A program made the position numbers and the translations under genes. Shown here piece by piece: positions 47,221 through 58,530 of a stretch of DNA of 64,000 bases. The number at the start of each line of letters is the position of its first letter. Within the stretch, counting starts at the first letter, position 1. This stretch comes from Micrasema longulum (Eukaryota > Arthropoda > Insecta > Trichoptera > Brachycentridae). The stretch spans positions 62,001-126,000 of the forward strand of contig JAGVSM010000892.1 in NCBI GenBank assembly GCA_022494885.1, given 5' to 3'. Under the pieces are notes generated by a model. It was not told the DNA's origin, ran no database searches, and worked only from the letters and a program-made list of their open reading frames with translations.

Positions 47221-47645
47221 TATTATCAAATTACAACAGGGATGGAGAATACCTTAAAGAAGGAAATATGGATGTCTAGGCATTTGTAGGGCTTATGACC
47301 TGTCATTGGCTAGCTTAAGTGGCCACTTTACACTCTGTGTAACATTAACTATTTTGCCTATGTTTGAACATCCATATTTCTTAAACTCTTCCATTTGTTG
47401 ATTTGAGTGAAGTTAAAGAGCTGATACCCTTATTCTTGTAAAAAGATTAATCTGACTGATTTATTTCACATACTAGGCAACGCCTGAAAACAGTTTTCTA
47501 ATTTTTAAACTTCTTCTTGGACCAGTTGGTTTTATTACAATATTTGAGTTTGTCCAAACGTTTGTAGACAAGGATTTCACCCCCTTTGAGAGTCATTAAG
47601 ATTAAAAAATTACAACAGGGATGGAGAATACCTTAAAGAATAGAA
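47221..47645 (+). repeat. S380 repeat, best unit
   Basis: AAATTACAACAGGGATGGAG occurs at 47228 and 47608 (period 380). In between are CTTATGACCTGTCATTGGCT, CACTTTACACTCTGTGTAAC, GTTGATTTGAGTGAAG, TTCTTGGACCAGTTGG and GAGTTTGTCCAAACGTTTG. No ORF. Confidence 0.85.
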
Positions 47646-47699
47646 TTTGTCACACAGTGTTTACTTTAGTAGATTGTTCACTATTACAATTTTTTTTAT

Positions 47700-47922
47700 A
47701 TTTTAAAAAAAAGGAATAACCTGCTAAGCCTCTATTTTGAGGATTGTCAGCAGGTGGAAAAGAGGGGATATGGAAGGTGGTAACAAAAAATACACCACAA
47801 AACCCAGACCAATTGAGAAAAAAATCTTATTTGGATTTTTTTCTTGCAACTGGCGGAAATCAAACCCGCGATGCTAGTTTCACAGTTGGCCGTCTAACCA
47901 ACTGCGCCACGGCGCCTGTCTC
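47700..47922 (-). mobile_element. SINE-E with well-preserved tRNA-like head
   Basis: The reverse strand begins GGCGCCGTGGCGCAGTTGGT (box A), then GCGGGTTTGATTTCCGCC (box B). A body follows with GTTACCACCTTCCATATCCC and CAGCAGG... and an A-rich end near 47700. Only one copy in the window. Confidence 0.7.
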
Positions 47923-48059
47923 TGATTATCTGTCTTTTAGCACCTGGTGCTCATCCAATAATCAAATCTCAACTTAAGTAAGTGCAAGGTTATAAGATTT
48001 TTCGTCTGGAAAATCAATCAAATACGACTACTCACTGAATGAAGAAATATTATCATCTG

Positions 48060-48740
48060 TGTCTAGTATACGAGATTTAGGTATTATACTTGTCAATTAA
48101 CTTTCTTTTACAATTCATATTGAACATGTTATCAATGAATCCTTTAAACTCCTTGGATTTATTAACAGAAACACAACTGACTTCAAAAATATCAATACCC
48201 ATAAAACTCTCTTCTGTTACCTAGTTCGCTCGGACCTAGAGTATTTCTCTGTTATCTGGTCTCCATATTATGATGTTCACATCAAAAATATTGAATTAGT
48301 TCAACATCGATTTTTGAGAAAGATAGGCTGGAGGTTAGGTTTATCCAGAGACCAATATAAGTATAATGAGTTAGAAACTAGCTAAAATATATCTCGTCTT
48401 TAAGATAGTCGAAATAAATCCGACCTTTTAGTCCTATTTAAAATCTCAACTCACTCTTTGATGCGTCTGAACTACTGAGCTCAATAAAATTAAATATCCC
48501 AACTAGAAACCTCAGAGAAAACTTACTCTTTCATACCGATAACCATAGAACTAACGATGGTTTTCATTCCTCTATGCCAAGGATTCTTAGGTCTGCCAAC
48601 AAAAATACTGGTCTTGATTTCTTTGATAACAAGTTGTCTTCTTTCTAACGATCACTGAATCATATTCAATTATAAACACCTCTCTCCCGCTTCCAATCCC
48701 ACCAAGTCTACTTTATATCATTGTGCCTTTCTACTTTTAT
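48060..48740 (+). mobile_element. Jockey/CR1-like LINE 3' part
   Basis: Reads LLGFINRNTTDFKNI, LVRSDLEYFSVIWSPYYDVH then RFLRKIGWRLGLSRDQYKYN. Stops follow. Closest to 52480-53050; more distant from 2192-3026. Confidence 0.78.
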
Positions 48741-48774
48741 TCATAATAATTTTCTATCATAATTACTACTACTA

Positions 48775-49430
48775 CTACCATCACGGCATTTCCCCGTAGG
48801 GGTAAGCAGAGAGAATGGACGACCACACACGCCTATCCTGGCATATATTCCTAGCTTCTTAGACATTCATACATTTTGTCATACACGCCCTTCGGTTCTG
48901 TCTGCTTTTGACATGACCATACTTCAGATTTTGGTTTATCTGATCATGCCACGTCTTCCTTGGTCGTCCTCGTCTCACATTACCGTTGATTTTTGCCATA
49001 TATCCTTGTTTTACCATTCTTTCGTTGTCCATTTGTTCTACGTGACCAAACCATCTCAGAGACCCTTTCTTAATCTTATCAATTAAACTTGACTCAGATA
49101 ACAACACTCTCGCCTGATTTCATCATTCGTAACCCTGTCATACATTGATTTCCCACTCATCCATCTAAGATATCGCATTTCAACCGCGTTCACTCGGCTT
49201 TCATCCTTTCTCTGCCAGTTCCATGTTTTGCTTCCATACATAAGTGTTGAGACTAAAACTCCGGTGTGCACTGCCAGTTTAGCTTCGATTGACATATTCT
49301 TATTGGCAATTACTGTGCTTAGTGCTCCGTTCATTTTGCTGCCCGCATTCACTCTCCTTTCAACATCGTTTTCTATACTTCCATCTCTTGAAAACATGCT
49401 TCCCATATACACAAATTCGTTCGTCGTAAT
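48775..49430 (-). mobile_element. Family R-like LINE 3' half
   Basis: The reverse strand reads MYMGSMFSRDGSIENDVERR, MNGALSTVIANKNMSIEAKL, WMSGKSMYDRVTNDEIRREC, LRWFGHVEQMDNERMVKQGY then RRGRPRKTWHDQINQNLKYG. One frameshift near 49095. It ends in the reversed CATCACGGCATTTCCCC motif and an ACT microsatellite. Confidence 0.85.
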
Positions 49431-49489
49431 ATGTTCGTAAAATGTCCTTCAAAATGTCCATTGGGCGTATACATATATAAAAAAATCAA

Positions 49490-49585
49490 ATTTAGTAAAG
49501 TGGCCACTTAAGCCAGCCAATGACAGATCGTAAGCCCTGTAAATGCCTTCACTTCCATATTTACTTCTCTAAAAAAACTCAAAAT
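49490..49585 (-). repeat. S380 fragment
   Basis: GTGGCCACTTAAGCCAGCCA, ATGACAGATCGTAAGCCCTG and CTTCCATATTTACTTCTCT are the reversed S380 middle. Confidence 0.65.
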
Positions 49586-49821
49586 GTTGTACATTAAATA
49601 AATTTTTATCTTACATGTAAACTCTTTTGAACAAATAAATCGCTTGTAACATCTATCCGATAGATATGTCAAGTATCATGCAAGTTGCAGTCCTGCCAAC
49701 TAACGCGTAGGGTATACGAGTCTATATTATGTATTTCCATAACATACATCCAATATCTCTGTCACTAGTGATGTGAACACCCGATTTATGGTAATAATCG
49801 AACGCTTTATATTCGAATAAA

Positions 49822-50673
49822 TTAACATTTTGAGCGCCGGCCGAATACACATGGAATTTACCCTGTGCCCGGCCCATTTTTGTGAAATTTTATGCTTTGT
49901 GAAGGGTTTCCAGCTGTCTATAAAGATGCATTTTATTGATATCTATTGACTTTTATTAGTATTGTTTTGCTGCTGGTAAACCACGTGAAAACACTGGACC
50001 GGGACACAACGCGTGGTTATTAAAATCGCGTGTTTACACGGCTCCGGGATACAAAGCACAAAAAAGGAGTGAGACCCTGTATATGTGCGAACATTGCAAT
50101 GTGGCTCTCCATAAAGGCCAATGTTGGCAAACTATCATACAAAAATGACTTATTTAATTGTTTCAAATAAATAAAAGAAGTTTCAATTGATTAAACCCAG
50201 TGTTTTCATAATTATGACACTTTAAGAAACCCTTCACAAAGCATCGAATTTCACAAAAATGGGCCGGGCACGGGGTAAATTCTATGTGTATTCGGCCGGG
50301 GATCAAAGTGTTAAACGTGTCATAATTATGAAAATACTAAGTGAAATGAATTCTTACTTCCCATATTTATTTGAGACAATTTAAAAAGCCGTTTTTGTAT
50401 GATAATTTTGCCAACATTGGCCTTTATAGAGAGCCGCATTGCAATGTTCGGACAAATACCTACAGCGTCTCACTCCTTTTTTGTGCTTTGTATCTCGGAG
50501 CCGTGTAAACAAGTGATTATAATAACCACGCGTTGTGTCCCGGTCCCGTGTTTTCACTTAGTCTACCAGCAGCAAAAAAGTACTAATAAAAGTCACCAGA
50601 TGTCAAAAAAATGCAGTTTTTTGAACAGCTGGAATACCACGTGTTTACACGGCTCCGGGATATAAAGTGTTAA
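49822..50673. mobile_element. TTAA-bounded inverted-repeat complex (piggyBac-like MITEs?)
   Basis: TTAA occurs at 49822, 50311 and 50670, each next to a CACTTT-like or AAAGTG end and a GC-rich CCGG block. Segment A (49822-49910) is inverted at 50226-50314. Segment B (49911-50225) is inverted at 50312-50632. The order is A, B, A', B'. TTAA ends suggest piggyBac-type movement; there is no transposase ORF. Confidence 0.75.
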
Positions 50674-50802
50674 AAATTACAGATCGATTTACTGATCAAC
50701 TGTGGTTAGAAAATTCTATAAAAATGTTAATAATATCTGGTTATAAAAGGGTTTTTTCCTCTAAAATCATTAAGAAAGTTTTTGTACAAAAAAACAAATA
50801 AA

Positions 50803-51420
50803 TAAACCGTCATACCGTTTTCCCGTAAGGGTAAATAGAGCGGACAGAACGCTATATAACTTTGTCTCAACATGCAGATCTCGCTTCCTCTAAATTCACA
50901 CATCTTATGAACGCCCACCAACTATTCTGACATTTGGCATGTCCATCCTTAAGTATTCGTAACATTTGGTGATGTCATGTCTTAGTCTTCTTCCATTTTT
51001 GCATTCATCATCATCGTATTTTTTTTTCTCCAATCTTTCGCTGTCCATTCGCTCTACATGTCTAAACCAAGGCCAAACTCCTTTCTTAATTTAGTAAAAA
51101 AAAATTTTTTGGTCCGCAGCAGGCCAGAAAGAGGCACAATTATATAATGATGAATTACAGCACAGTACACCCCGGCTTAAAAAAAATCACAATTAATATT
51201 TGTGCTCTCCCCGGGAATCGAACCTGGAACCTTCCATGTGTGAGTCAAGAATCTTAACCACTACACTACGGAGGCCGTTAATTATCTCAGCCTTACGTAA
51301 TATACCGGGTCTTGATATTGGTACATGGTTTTACCACACAAAGATCGCATTTTGACAGCGTTCAGCATATTTTCAACCTTGTTTTTCCGTAATTTGCTCC
51401 TATAAATAAGGGTTGACTTT
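50803..51420 (-). mobile_element. Family R LINE 3' half, split by SINE-A
   Basis: 50803-51091 and 51278-51420 together parallel 42268-42720 (ACATGCAGATCTCGCTTCCT, CTCCTTTCTTAATTT, then CTCAGCCTTACGTAATATAC). The SINE at 51096-51277 interrupts it. Confidence 0.78.
51096..51277 (-). mobile_element. SINE-A copy nested in a LINE
   Basis: The reverse strand starts CGGCCTCCGTAGTGTAGTGG, then GGTTCGATTCCCGGGGAGAG, and the shared body. TTAATT stands on both sides (51086 and 51278), consistent with a short target duplication. Confidence 0.85.
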
Positions 51421-51669
51421 ATTTATCTGTCAAGGTTAGCAGAGAGATAATCCTCGCTCTTTTGATCAAAAGTTCAACTTCAAATCTGTTAGCAAAATGC
51501 TTCGAGCATTTTGTTTTTATATAAGGTACCTATGAAATTGCCGTTATGTACAGAAACAATCGAACTGTTTGTATGGCCATTACAATATTCAATTTTTTAT
51601 TAAAAGGTAAGTTCCCACATAATCTAAGCAGTTTTTATATTAAACTGGTAGTTAACATTTATATTCCTT

Positions 51670-51840
51670 CAATTCTTTCATCTGTTGATGTTTGTAAAGT
51701 TAAAATAGCTGAAGCCTTTATTTATGCGGGTGAGATTCATCTAATTGAATTATTTCACCTACATACTAGGGAGTTGAATCCAGTCTTTGTCCACAAAAAT
51801 TCGGACAAACTCAAAATATTCTTAAAAATAAGTTTTATTA
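51670..51840. repeat. S380 fragment with inverted end
   Basis: CATCTGTTGATGTTTGTAAA and GCGGGTGAGATTCATCTAAT run forward. After CATACTAGGGAG the sequence turns to the reversed TCGGACAAACTCAAAATATT. Confidence 0.6.
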
Positions 51841-51902
51841 TCGCTACATGATTGTGGATAGGCAATTGAATAATTGGGTTATTTGAATAACCGAACTATT
51901 CG

Positions 51903-52148
51903 ATGTTCTTAACCTGTACGCGCATTCCTACTGGCGGTGTATCAAGACAACTCGGGTCATTGGACCCAAGGGATAATAAGGCGATCGATTTCAAGTATCA
52001 GCTGATTATTGACGAGTTAGGTTATGTTGGTAAACAGAACTTGGAGCCAATTTTCAACAAACCGGTCGGTTGTACGGAGAAACGCATCAATTTACGTTTA
52101 TTTCGCGCTTTACCACTTTTTCAGGGCGAGTGTCAACGAAGCAATTGA
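51903..52148 (+). other. Unclassified ORF in GC-richer patch
   Basis: An 81-codon frame reads RQLGSLDPRDNKAIDFKYQL then IIDELGYVGKQNLEPIF and GCTEKRINLRLFRALPLF. Composition is less AT-rich than its surroundings. I recognise no family; it may be part of an unknown mobile element. Confidence 0.25.
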
Positions 52149-52149
52149 T

Positions 52150-52330
52150 ATTGACAATATTTTGAGTAACTCCAGTTGTTTGCAGACAAGGCTGGATTTC
52201 GCTATCTAGAGAGTTATTAAGATTACAATTTATCTAATATGAAGTCTAGGGTCATGACCTGTTATTAGCCGGTTTACGTGGCACATTCTCCATTCTTCCT
52301 ATTTTTAAACATCCGCTTTTCTTCAATTCT
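52150..52330 (+). repeat. S380 fragment
   Basis: AATATTTTGAGTAACTCCAG, ACAAGGCTGGATTTCGC and GTCATGACCTGTTATTAGCC parallel other S380 copies. Confidence 0.5.
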
Positions 52331-53050
52331 ACCATCCGCTGGCATTAATAATCATTCCCGCTTTAAAAGAAAGATAGGCTGGAGGTTGGGCTTAACCAGA
52401 GACCAATATACGTATAATGAGTTAACAGAAGCACAACTGACTTCGAAAATATCATTACTCTTAAAACTGACTTCTGTTACCTAGTTCGCCCGCACCTAGA
52501 GTATTCCTCTGTTATCTGGTCTCCATAGTGTAATGTTCTCATCAAGAATATTGAATCAGTTCAACATCGATTTTTGAGAAAGATAGGCTGGAGGTTGGGC
52601 TTATCCACAAACCAATATACGTATAATGAGTTAGAAACTAGCTTAAATATATCTTCTTTTCATGATCTTCGAAATAAATCCAACCTCAGAAGGTAGGACT
52701 AGAGTCCTATTTAAAATTCTCAACTCAATTTTTGATGCGCCTGAACTACTGAGCTTAGTAAAATAAAATATCCCAACTAGAAACTTCAGACAAAACTTAC
52801 TATTTCATACCGATAACCATAGAACAAACTATGGTTTTCATTCCCCTATGCCCAGAATTCTTAGGTCTGCCAACAAACATACCAGTCTTGATTTCTTTGA
52901 TAACAAGTTGTCTTCTTTCAAACAATCACTGAATCAAATTCAATTATAAACACCCCTCTCCCACTTCCACTTCCACCAAGTCTACTATCTACCATTGTGT
53001 TTTTCTATTTTCCATCATAATAATTTTCTATGTATAAATATTTCCTTAAT
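52330..53050 (+). mobile_element. Jockey/CR1-like LINE, internally duplicated
   Basis: RKIGWRLGLTRDQYTYNE appears at about 52367 and a second time (RKIGWRLGLSTNQYTYNEL) at about 52580, after LVRPHLEYSSVIWSP. So two truncated pieces are joined. 52790-52960 parallels 48520-48680. Confidence 0.75.
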
Positions 53051-53097
53051 AATAACTATTGTGTGTATATATAAATAAATTCCCTTTCCTTACCTAA

Positions 53098-53328
53098 TGC
53101 TGCATAGGGCACTGCATTGGTACACCAATCGCAGTGTATCTTGATCATTTTTGTTACATGTAGGTAAGATGATCATTTTTACGCTTTAGGTGCCAGTCCA
53201 GGGACTATGAAATATTCTGGTGTAAAAACCCCCTTTAAATTAATATTTTATTTCGACCATCTAGAGAATCGAACCCGAGAGCTTTTACACGGTAGGCGAA
53301 CGCCCTTACCACTACGCCACGAGGCCGA
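53098..53328 (-). mobile_element. SINE-D copy
   Basis: The reverse strand reads CGGCCTCGTGGCGTAGTGGT, GGGTTCGATTCTCTAGATGG, then TTTTACACCAGAATATTTCA and CCTGGACTGGCACCT. The head is close to that of SINE-A but the body differs. Confidence 0.78.
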
Positions 53329-53334
53329 TATTTG

Positions 53335-53890
53335 TGAAGTAAAATAGCTTAAATCTTCATTGATTTGGGCGTAATTCATCTGGCTGAATGATTTTATCTA
53401 CTTTTTATGTTGCAGTGTGTAAAGTGGCCAATTAAACCAGCCCATGAGAGGTCGTAAGCCCTGCAAATGTCGAACTTCCAAATTTGCATGGTTAAAAAAA
53501 AAAAAATTTTTAGAAAAAAAAATATTTGCGTTATAAATTTCATAAAAAGTACATGCTTTTGTAAAATTCCAAACATATTTACTTTTACACATCTAGTAAA
53601 TGTCATCACTGTAACTCTCCAAAAAAAGAGACTAACTCTTGTGATCGGAGAGTGACTTACACTGTTTTATTTGTTTATTTTTAGGAGTTTATATAATTTC
53701 AAATACGAGTACATGAAAAATAAAAATAAAAATATATGATATATAAAGAAAAAACATAAAACAATTATACATTCATACTAATTAAAATTAAATGTTGTTT
53801 TACACGTGTTCAAAAAATTTCTTTAGATTAACTTTAAAATGATTTATTGATATATTATTTTTAATAGTTTTTAGTTCATTGGGAAGATTA
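53335..53890. repeat. S380 fragment joined to repeat Y
   Basis: 53335-53480 holds reversed S380 (GAGAGGTCGTAAGCCCTGCA). 53535-53885 matches 60995-61355 (GAGACTAACTCTTGTG, GGAGAGTGACTTACACTGTT). The same pairing occurs at both sites. Confidence 0.65.
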
Positions 53891-53974
53891 TTATAATTTT
53901 TACACCTTTAAACTTACTCAAACATTTAATTTTGAGCGCCATTTTCAACGTGTTGTAAATGACTCACTATTAGA

Positions 53975-54065
53975 AAATGAGAATCAAGTTGGGGTAGAGT
54001 GGGATTCGTCCCACGGACCTTTGATCCGTGAGTCCGGGATACTAGCCACGGGACCACAACCCGAT
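53975..54065 (-). mobile_element. SINE-B copy
   Basis: The reverse strand has GGGTTGTGGTCCCGTGGCTA, GACTCACGGATCAAAGGTCC, then ACGAATCCCACTCTACCCCA. Confidence 0.65.
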
Positions 54066-54149
54066 TCAAAATTTATTCTTCATTCAATTAAAATTGATTT
54101 AAAATTTTACACTCCGGGCAAATTTTTTTGAATTATTCTTCATTGAATA

Positions 54150-54290
54150 TTCTACATAAATATTATTAAGGCCTCTTCCATACGCTTCTATTCCTTCATT
54201 GCATCCGCTTTTATCGTCCATGTTTTACCGGCTATCGAGGCAATGTCGTCGACCCATCTTTTTTGTGGCCTTCGAACACTCCGATTGATA
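54150..54290 (-). mobile_element. RTE-like LINE C-terminal scrap
   Basis: The reverse strand reads RSVRRPQKRWVDDIASIAGK then TWTIKADAMKE, the same C-terminal motif as 21500-21600. Confidence 0.65.
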
Positions 54291-54649
54291 ATGATGATTT
54301 TGTCTAATGCGAATTGCGCTCCTAGTGATTTGAACCTTTCAATCTCGGGATCTAGGACACAGGAAGTAGGATTCCACCTCTATGACTCATTGGGGCTTAA
54401 AACGAGTCGGGGCATGTTTACATTGAGTTGTGTCTGTGTACTTAACAAATGTAAATATAAAAATATATTAAGTGTTAATTTAAAAATAAGCGTCAAAAAT
54501 AAAAAGGTTCGTCATTCGAATGAAAATTTTCTGCTTTTCAAGATTATTTTGTTTGCTTTTACGTTACATATATTTTTTTTTTTATTAAAAACCTTCAAAA
54601 CAAAATATCAAGAGGACGAATTTGACCATTTTCGACACCTCCGCTAGCG

Positions 54650-55400
54650 TCCAATCGAGGTAATAAAGCTGCTCGCGATGTTTGCGCAGTGTACGATGAA
54701 CATAATATGAACTTTGAACCTTCTTTTGAAAAACACGCACTATCCTGGATTCAAACTAAAGATATTAACTCTTTTTTTCTATGATATATTTTGTTACCCT
54801 TTAAAATAATAAGGAATATTTTTATGTTTTTTTAATATTTTTTATTTCCTTTTTTAAATACTATAAAATAAATAAGTACTTGCTATTCTTTTACAGAATA
54901 TTTTCTTTTCTCTTTCTTATATTACTCAAAAATATTATACTTGTCTATTTATTATAGGAGCAAAAATTTATAAACATTTCTCTATATCCACGAACAGGCC
55001 ACACCTTTGTTGGGTTTTTTTATTTATTATTTTTACTGTTAATATATAATTCATTGCTTTGTAATTATCCTTTATTTTTTTATTCCTTGTTTTACCTGTT
55101 ATGTAAATTGTAAAAAAAGCAAAATAAATATAACAATTAATTTAAAAAAATATTTTTAATTTAATTTTTTTAAAAATTTTTTAAAAATTTACTATTTCGT
55201 TGTGAAATAATGAAGCAAAATACATTATTGACTGATTTGTGTCAATTTTTTTTGTCGTGTCCTTTTGTTCCCTATATTTGGAAAAAATGGACACAAATAT
55301 TAAATAATTAAAAAAATACACAAAGAAAGCCAAGATGCCTATAAAGTTTTAATTTATATAAATTTCATTTGTACAGCGATTTCTCTAAACTACCCTTTTT
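54650..55400. other. AT-rich intergenic DNA
   Basis: Long T and A runs and no recognisable feature. 55200-55290 weakly resembles 13440-13490. Confidence 0.35.
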
Positions 55401-55414
55401 TTAAATAATACCAA

Positions 55415-55735
55415 TTATATTAAAGCGGGGATGAAGAGCATTTAAAAGAAGAGTATTTGGAAATACAGGCATTTATAGGTCTTATGACCTCTCATTGATG
55501 CGTTTAAGTAGCCACTTTACACACAGTGTAACATTCACAATTCTGCCTATGTTTAAACATTCCTATTTATTTACTTCAATTTATCAATTTTTTATGTTAA
55601 ATACGTACCTAAATTTAAATATGCGAGAGAGATTCGTCCGACTGAATAATTATTCCTCGTACTTTTTTATACTTTTCCTTGGACCTGTTGTAATAAGTAA
55701 ATCTTCATAAATCTGTCAGGGTGAAATCCAATAGA
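55415..55735 (+). repeat. S380 fragment
   Basis: GGTCTTATGACCTCTCATTG, CACTTTACACACAGTGTAAC and TGCCTATGTTTAAACATTCC parallel the S380 unit. A reversed TGTCAGGGTGAAATCC end follows. Confidence 0.6.
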
Positions 55736-56179
55736 GAAATATCACGTTTTTTTTACAGTTTTAAAGTAATAAAGGCCCATGAAATATTGTCCAGTAATAA
55801 AAAAAAATGCTAATTATTAGTAGCATACAAAATACTTTAAAATTTGTAATTTTGAATTCCCACAAAAACAGTGATTCCATTGGCCACGCCCCAATACGTC
55901 ACGATTCATGTTTATTTGTTTCCGTCATTGAAATTTGTCTAGAACAATTTCACGAATCTTGACGTCACAACAAAGAAGGCCAAACGCGTCGCGCTTTTCT
56001 ACGAACGTAATTTTATTGAATTTCTTTTTTACGTTTATGTATGAAAACACTTCTCCACAATATCCATGTTGATTTTGAAAATGCAATTAATTATTCTAAA
56101 TTCATTTTAAATATTTTTATCGGTATTTGTAGTATGTGATATTTCCTTATTCTAGTCTGCAAAAATATTGACAGAATAA

Positions 56180-56700
56180 CAATATTTTTATTTTTTTTTA
56201 TCATATTTATTTATTGAAATCTACAGTCATATATACAATAATATGGTTATAATATAAAATATACTTAATACTAGACTAAAAATGAGTTCAAACTTATAGT
56301 TAACAATATACATAATGTGTCGTACATTAATAAAGTTATATTATACAAGAATAGAATTTGGAAAACCATAAATGAAATGTTTGTACAAAAATAAATAAAT
56401 ATTGTATTTACTCATCACTACTCCCCCACGACGACAATGCTTGCATGCTATTGCTGATTTACCTTTTGAATTTATTATTATTCATGTTGAATATATCACT
56501 CGCATTTCCAATAATATTATTATACAAGTTGAAAATTCTATGCATGCATGAATTTTTTGCTGCATTAGTGTTTACATCAGTGCAGTAAAATAATTTGGTG
56601 TAACGGGTACGTATAAAAGTAACATGGAAATTAATTTATCTAAGTACATTGGGGCAGTCAGTAATGCCATTTAAAAGCTTAAATAGAAACATTTAGTCCT
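56180..56700 (-). mobile_element. Jockey/CR1-like LINE C-terminal part
   Basis: The reverse strand reads FKLLNGITDCPNVL, INFHVTFIRTRYTKLFYCTD then SCMHRIFNLYNNIIGNASDI and NMNNNKFKR, followed by an AT-rich 3' UTR. The layout parallels 2360-2610. Confidence 0.65.
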
Positions 56701-56919
56701 TTCAAAATGTATGTGAATAAAGAATGTACTAAACATTTATGATATTCAAGTGAGACTGTACCGGATAGCATAATCCGTGAGGTGAAACATATGGGCTAAA
56801 GTGTTCATTTTTTATTTTTTAATATTTTATTTTTTATTTTATTTTATTTATTTTTGTTTTAATTTTGTAATGTCCTGCCGGTAAAACAACTTTGTGACTA
56901 CAAATTGATTGTAGATCAC

Positions 56920-57300
56920 TTTGTTAATCCGGAATATAAAAAAAGAGTTTTCCACACTCACAACATTAGATTAAAAACTAAGGGCTCCCCGATCGTTCCC
57001 CGAATTACAAATTACTTCGAAAAACGAACATAAAATTGCGTTATTTCAAGGTTGGTCAATGATCTCCCAGAAACCATCATTTACATGAAAGATCTTCAAA
57101 TGAAAAAAAAAGTTCATTTTTTTAGAAAAAAAAGAACTGAAGAAATATCTTCTAAATGCTTTAAAGTGCCTGTTAATAAATATTTAATATACTATAAATA
57201 TAATAATGTAAAATCAACCTGTCATTAAAAAAAAATGTTTCCCACTGAAAAGTCTTTAGACTTAGTGGGTATAAAATTGTTATATTTTATATTTTTTATT
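56920..57300 (+). mobile_element. Jockey/CR1-like LINE C-terminal part
   Basis: Reads NPEYKKRVFHTHNIRLKTKG, SPIVPRITNYFEK, RLVNDLPETI and a Lys-rich end, then a 3' UTR with CTTAGTGGGTATAAAATTGT. Confidence 0.6.
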
Positions 57301-58080
57301 TTATTTTTATTTTTATTTTTATTTATTAAGGAAAAACAACAGTTGTTATATAAGAATAAAAAATATAAAAAGTAGTACATACATGCAGTTAAAGTTTTTC
57401 ACAAATATAATGAAAGAACATGTTACTCAGTAAAGAGAAAAATAATATATTTTATAAGACATGAGAAAAAAAAGAGCTCGTAAGAAGGTTAAGGGATGAG
57501 GAAATAGGGTGGAAGAGTGGAGGAGAGGGATTTTCAAAATATAGTTGACCAATCCAAAATTTTGATATTATAATTAAATAAACATATATAAAGGAACATA
57601 AACTTATTACACACTGACAAATGTTTCATTTTACACTGTTCCAAAAAAAATAATTTTTAAGTCACAAAATTTTGTATTAAAAATATCTAAATAGGGGGAA
57701 AGTAAATTTGGAGCAGTTACGATAAATAAACGAGTTTTGAACACATTTTTTTTGGTCAATGAATTTTAAAAAAATGAACCTGTCGTGTTGACTTTACGGG
57801 ACAATTGATTGAAATACGCTCCAAGAGATATGGACTATCGATAAAACAAATTAAAATTTTGAAGAGGAAAGACAGATCAGAAATGCTTCTACGTTTAGTA
57901 AGGGAAGTTAAACTATGAAAGGAAGAAGAGTCTTCATACGAGTCAAAATATGTAAGAGATTTACGAACAAGAAGTTTAAGGAATCTATTTTGTATTTTAT
58001 CTAGTTGTGATATGTAAATTTTATATCGAGAATTCCAAACAACAGATGCAAACTCAAGATGGCTATATGTATTTTAAATT
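57301..58080 (-). mobile_element. Jockey/CR1-like LINE RT end
   Basis: The reverse strand starts HLEFASVVWNSRYKIYISQL then DKIQNRFLKLLVRK and LFKILICFIDSPYLLERISI. Decayed to an AT-rich end near 57301. Confidence 0.65.
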
Positions 58081-58309
58081 ATTACATAAACGCTGCTCTC
58101 CAACTCTGAAACTCACACAGCAAATATTTTAACATAAATTAATATTTCAACACTTAATTGTCTTTAAATGGAAAGGTGAAGTAAAAGAAATGGAGAAATG
58201 AGTGTTAGTGGTAAGATAGAAAATGAGACGGGTAGGCTCAGTAGATGCCACGTACAGCCCATAACGCCTACAGTTGATTTAGCGCGGCTAGGAAATCACA
58301 CTGATTTCA

Positions 58310-58530
58310 GTGAGAACGCGATTTGGAAGTCATATGCGTCATACAACCGATAGCTTTTATATGCTAGGTACAAACTTTACTGCTTATAGTATCTACGTAT
58401 AATATATGCAACCAGGAAATGGGAATAATTCAACATGAGCGCGATTTGGGTGTTCATATATACGACAAATAGCTGACAGCACATATGATATGCAGCCTAC
58501 GCCCACAGTAAGTATAATACTGCAGTCATA
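58310..58530. repeat. Diverged 121-bp satellite units
   Basis: GCGATTTGGAAGTCATATGC at about 58318 and GCGATTTGGGTGTTCATATA at 58441, 123 bases apart, parallel the array at 59400. Confidence 0.6.

Noticed and set aside
47850..47922. Possible functional tRNA gene on the minus strand
   Set aside because: Boxes A and B are good, but the 3' side continues into a non-tRNA body with an A-rich end, which fits a SINE head. I cannot fold a clean acceptor stem.
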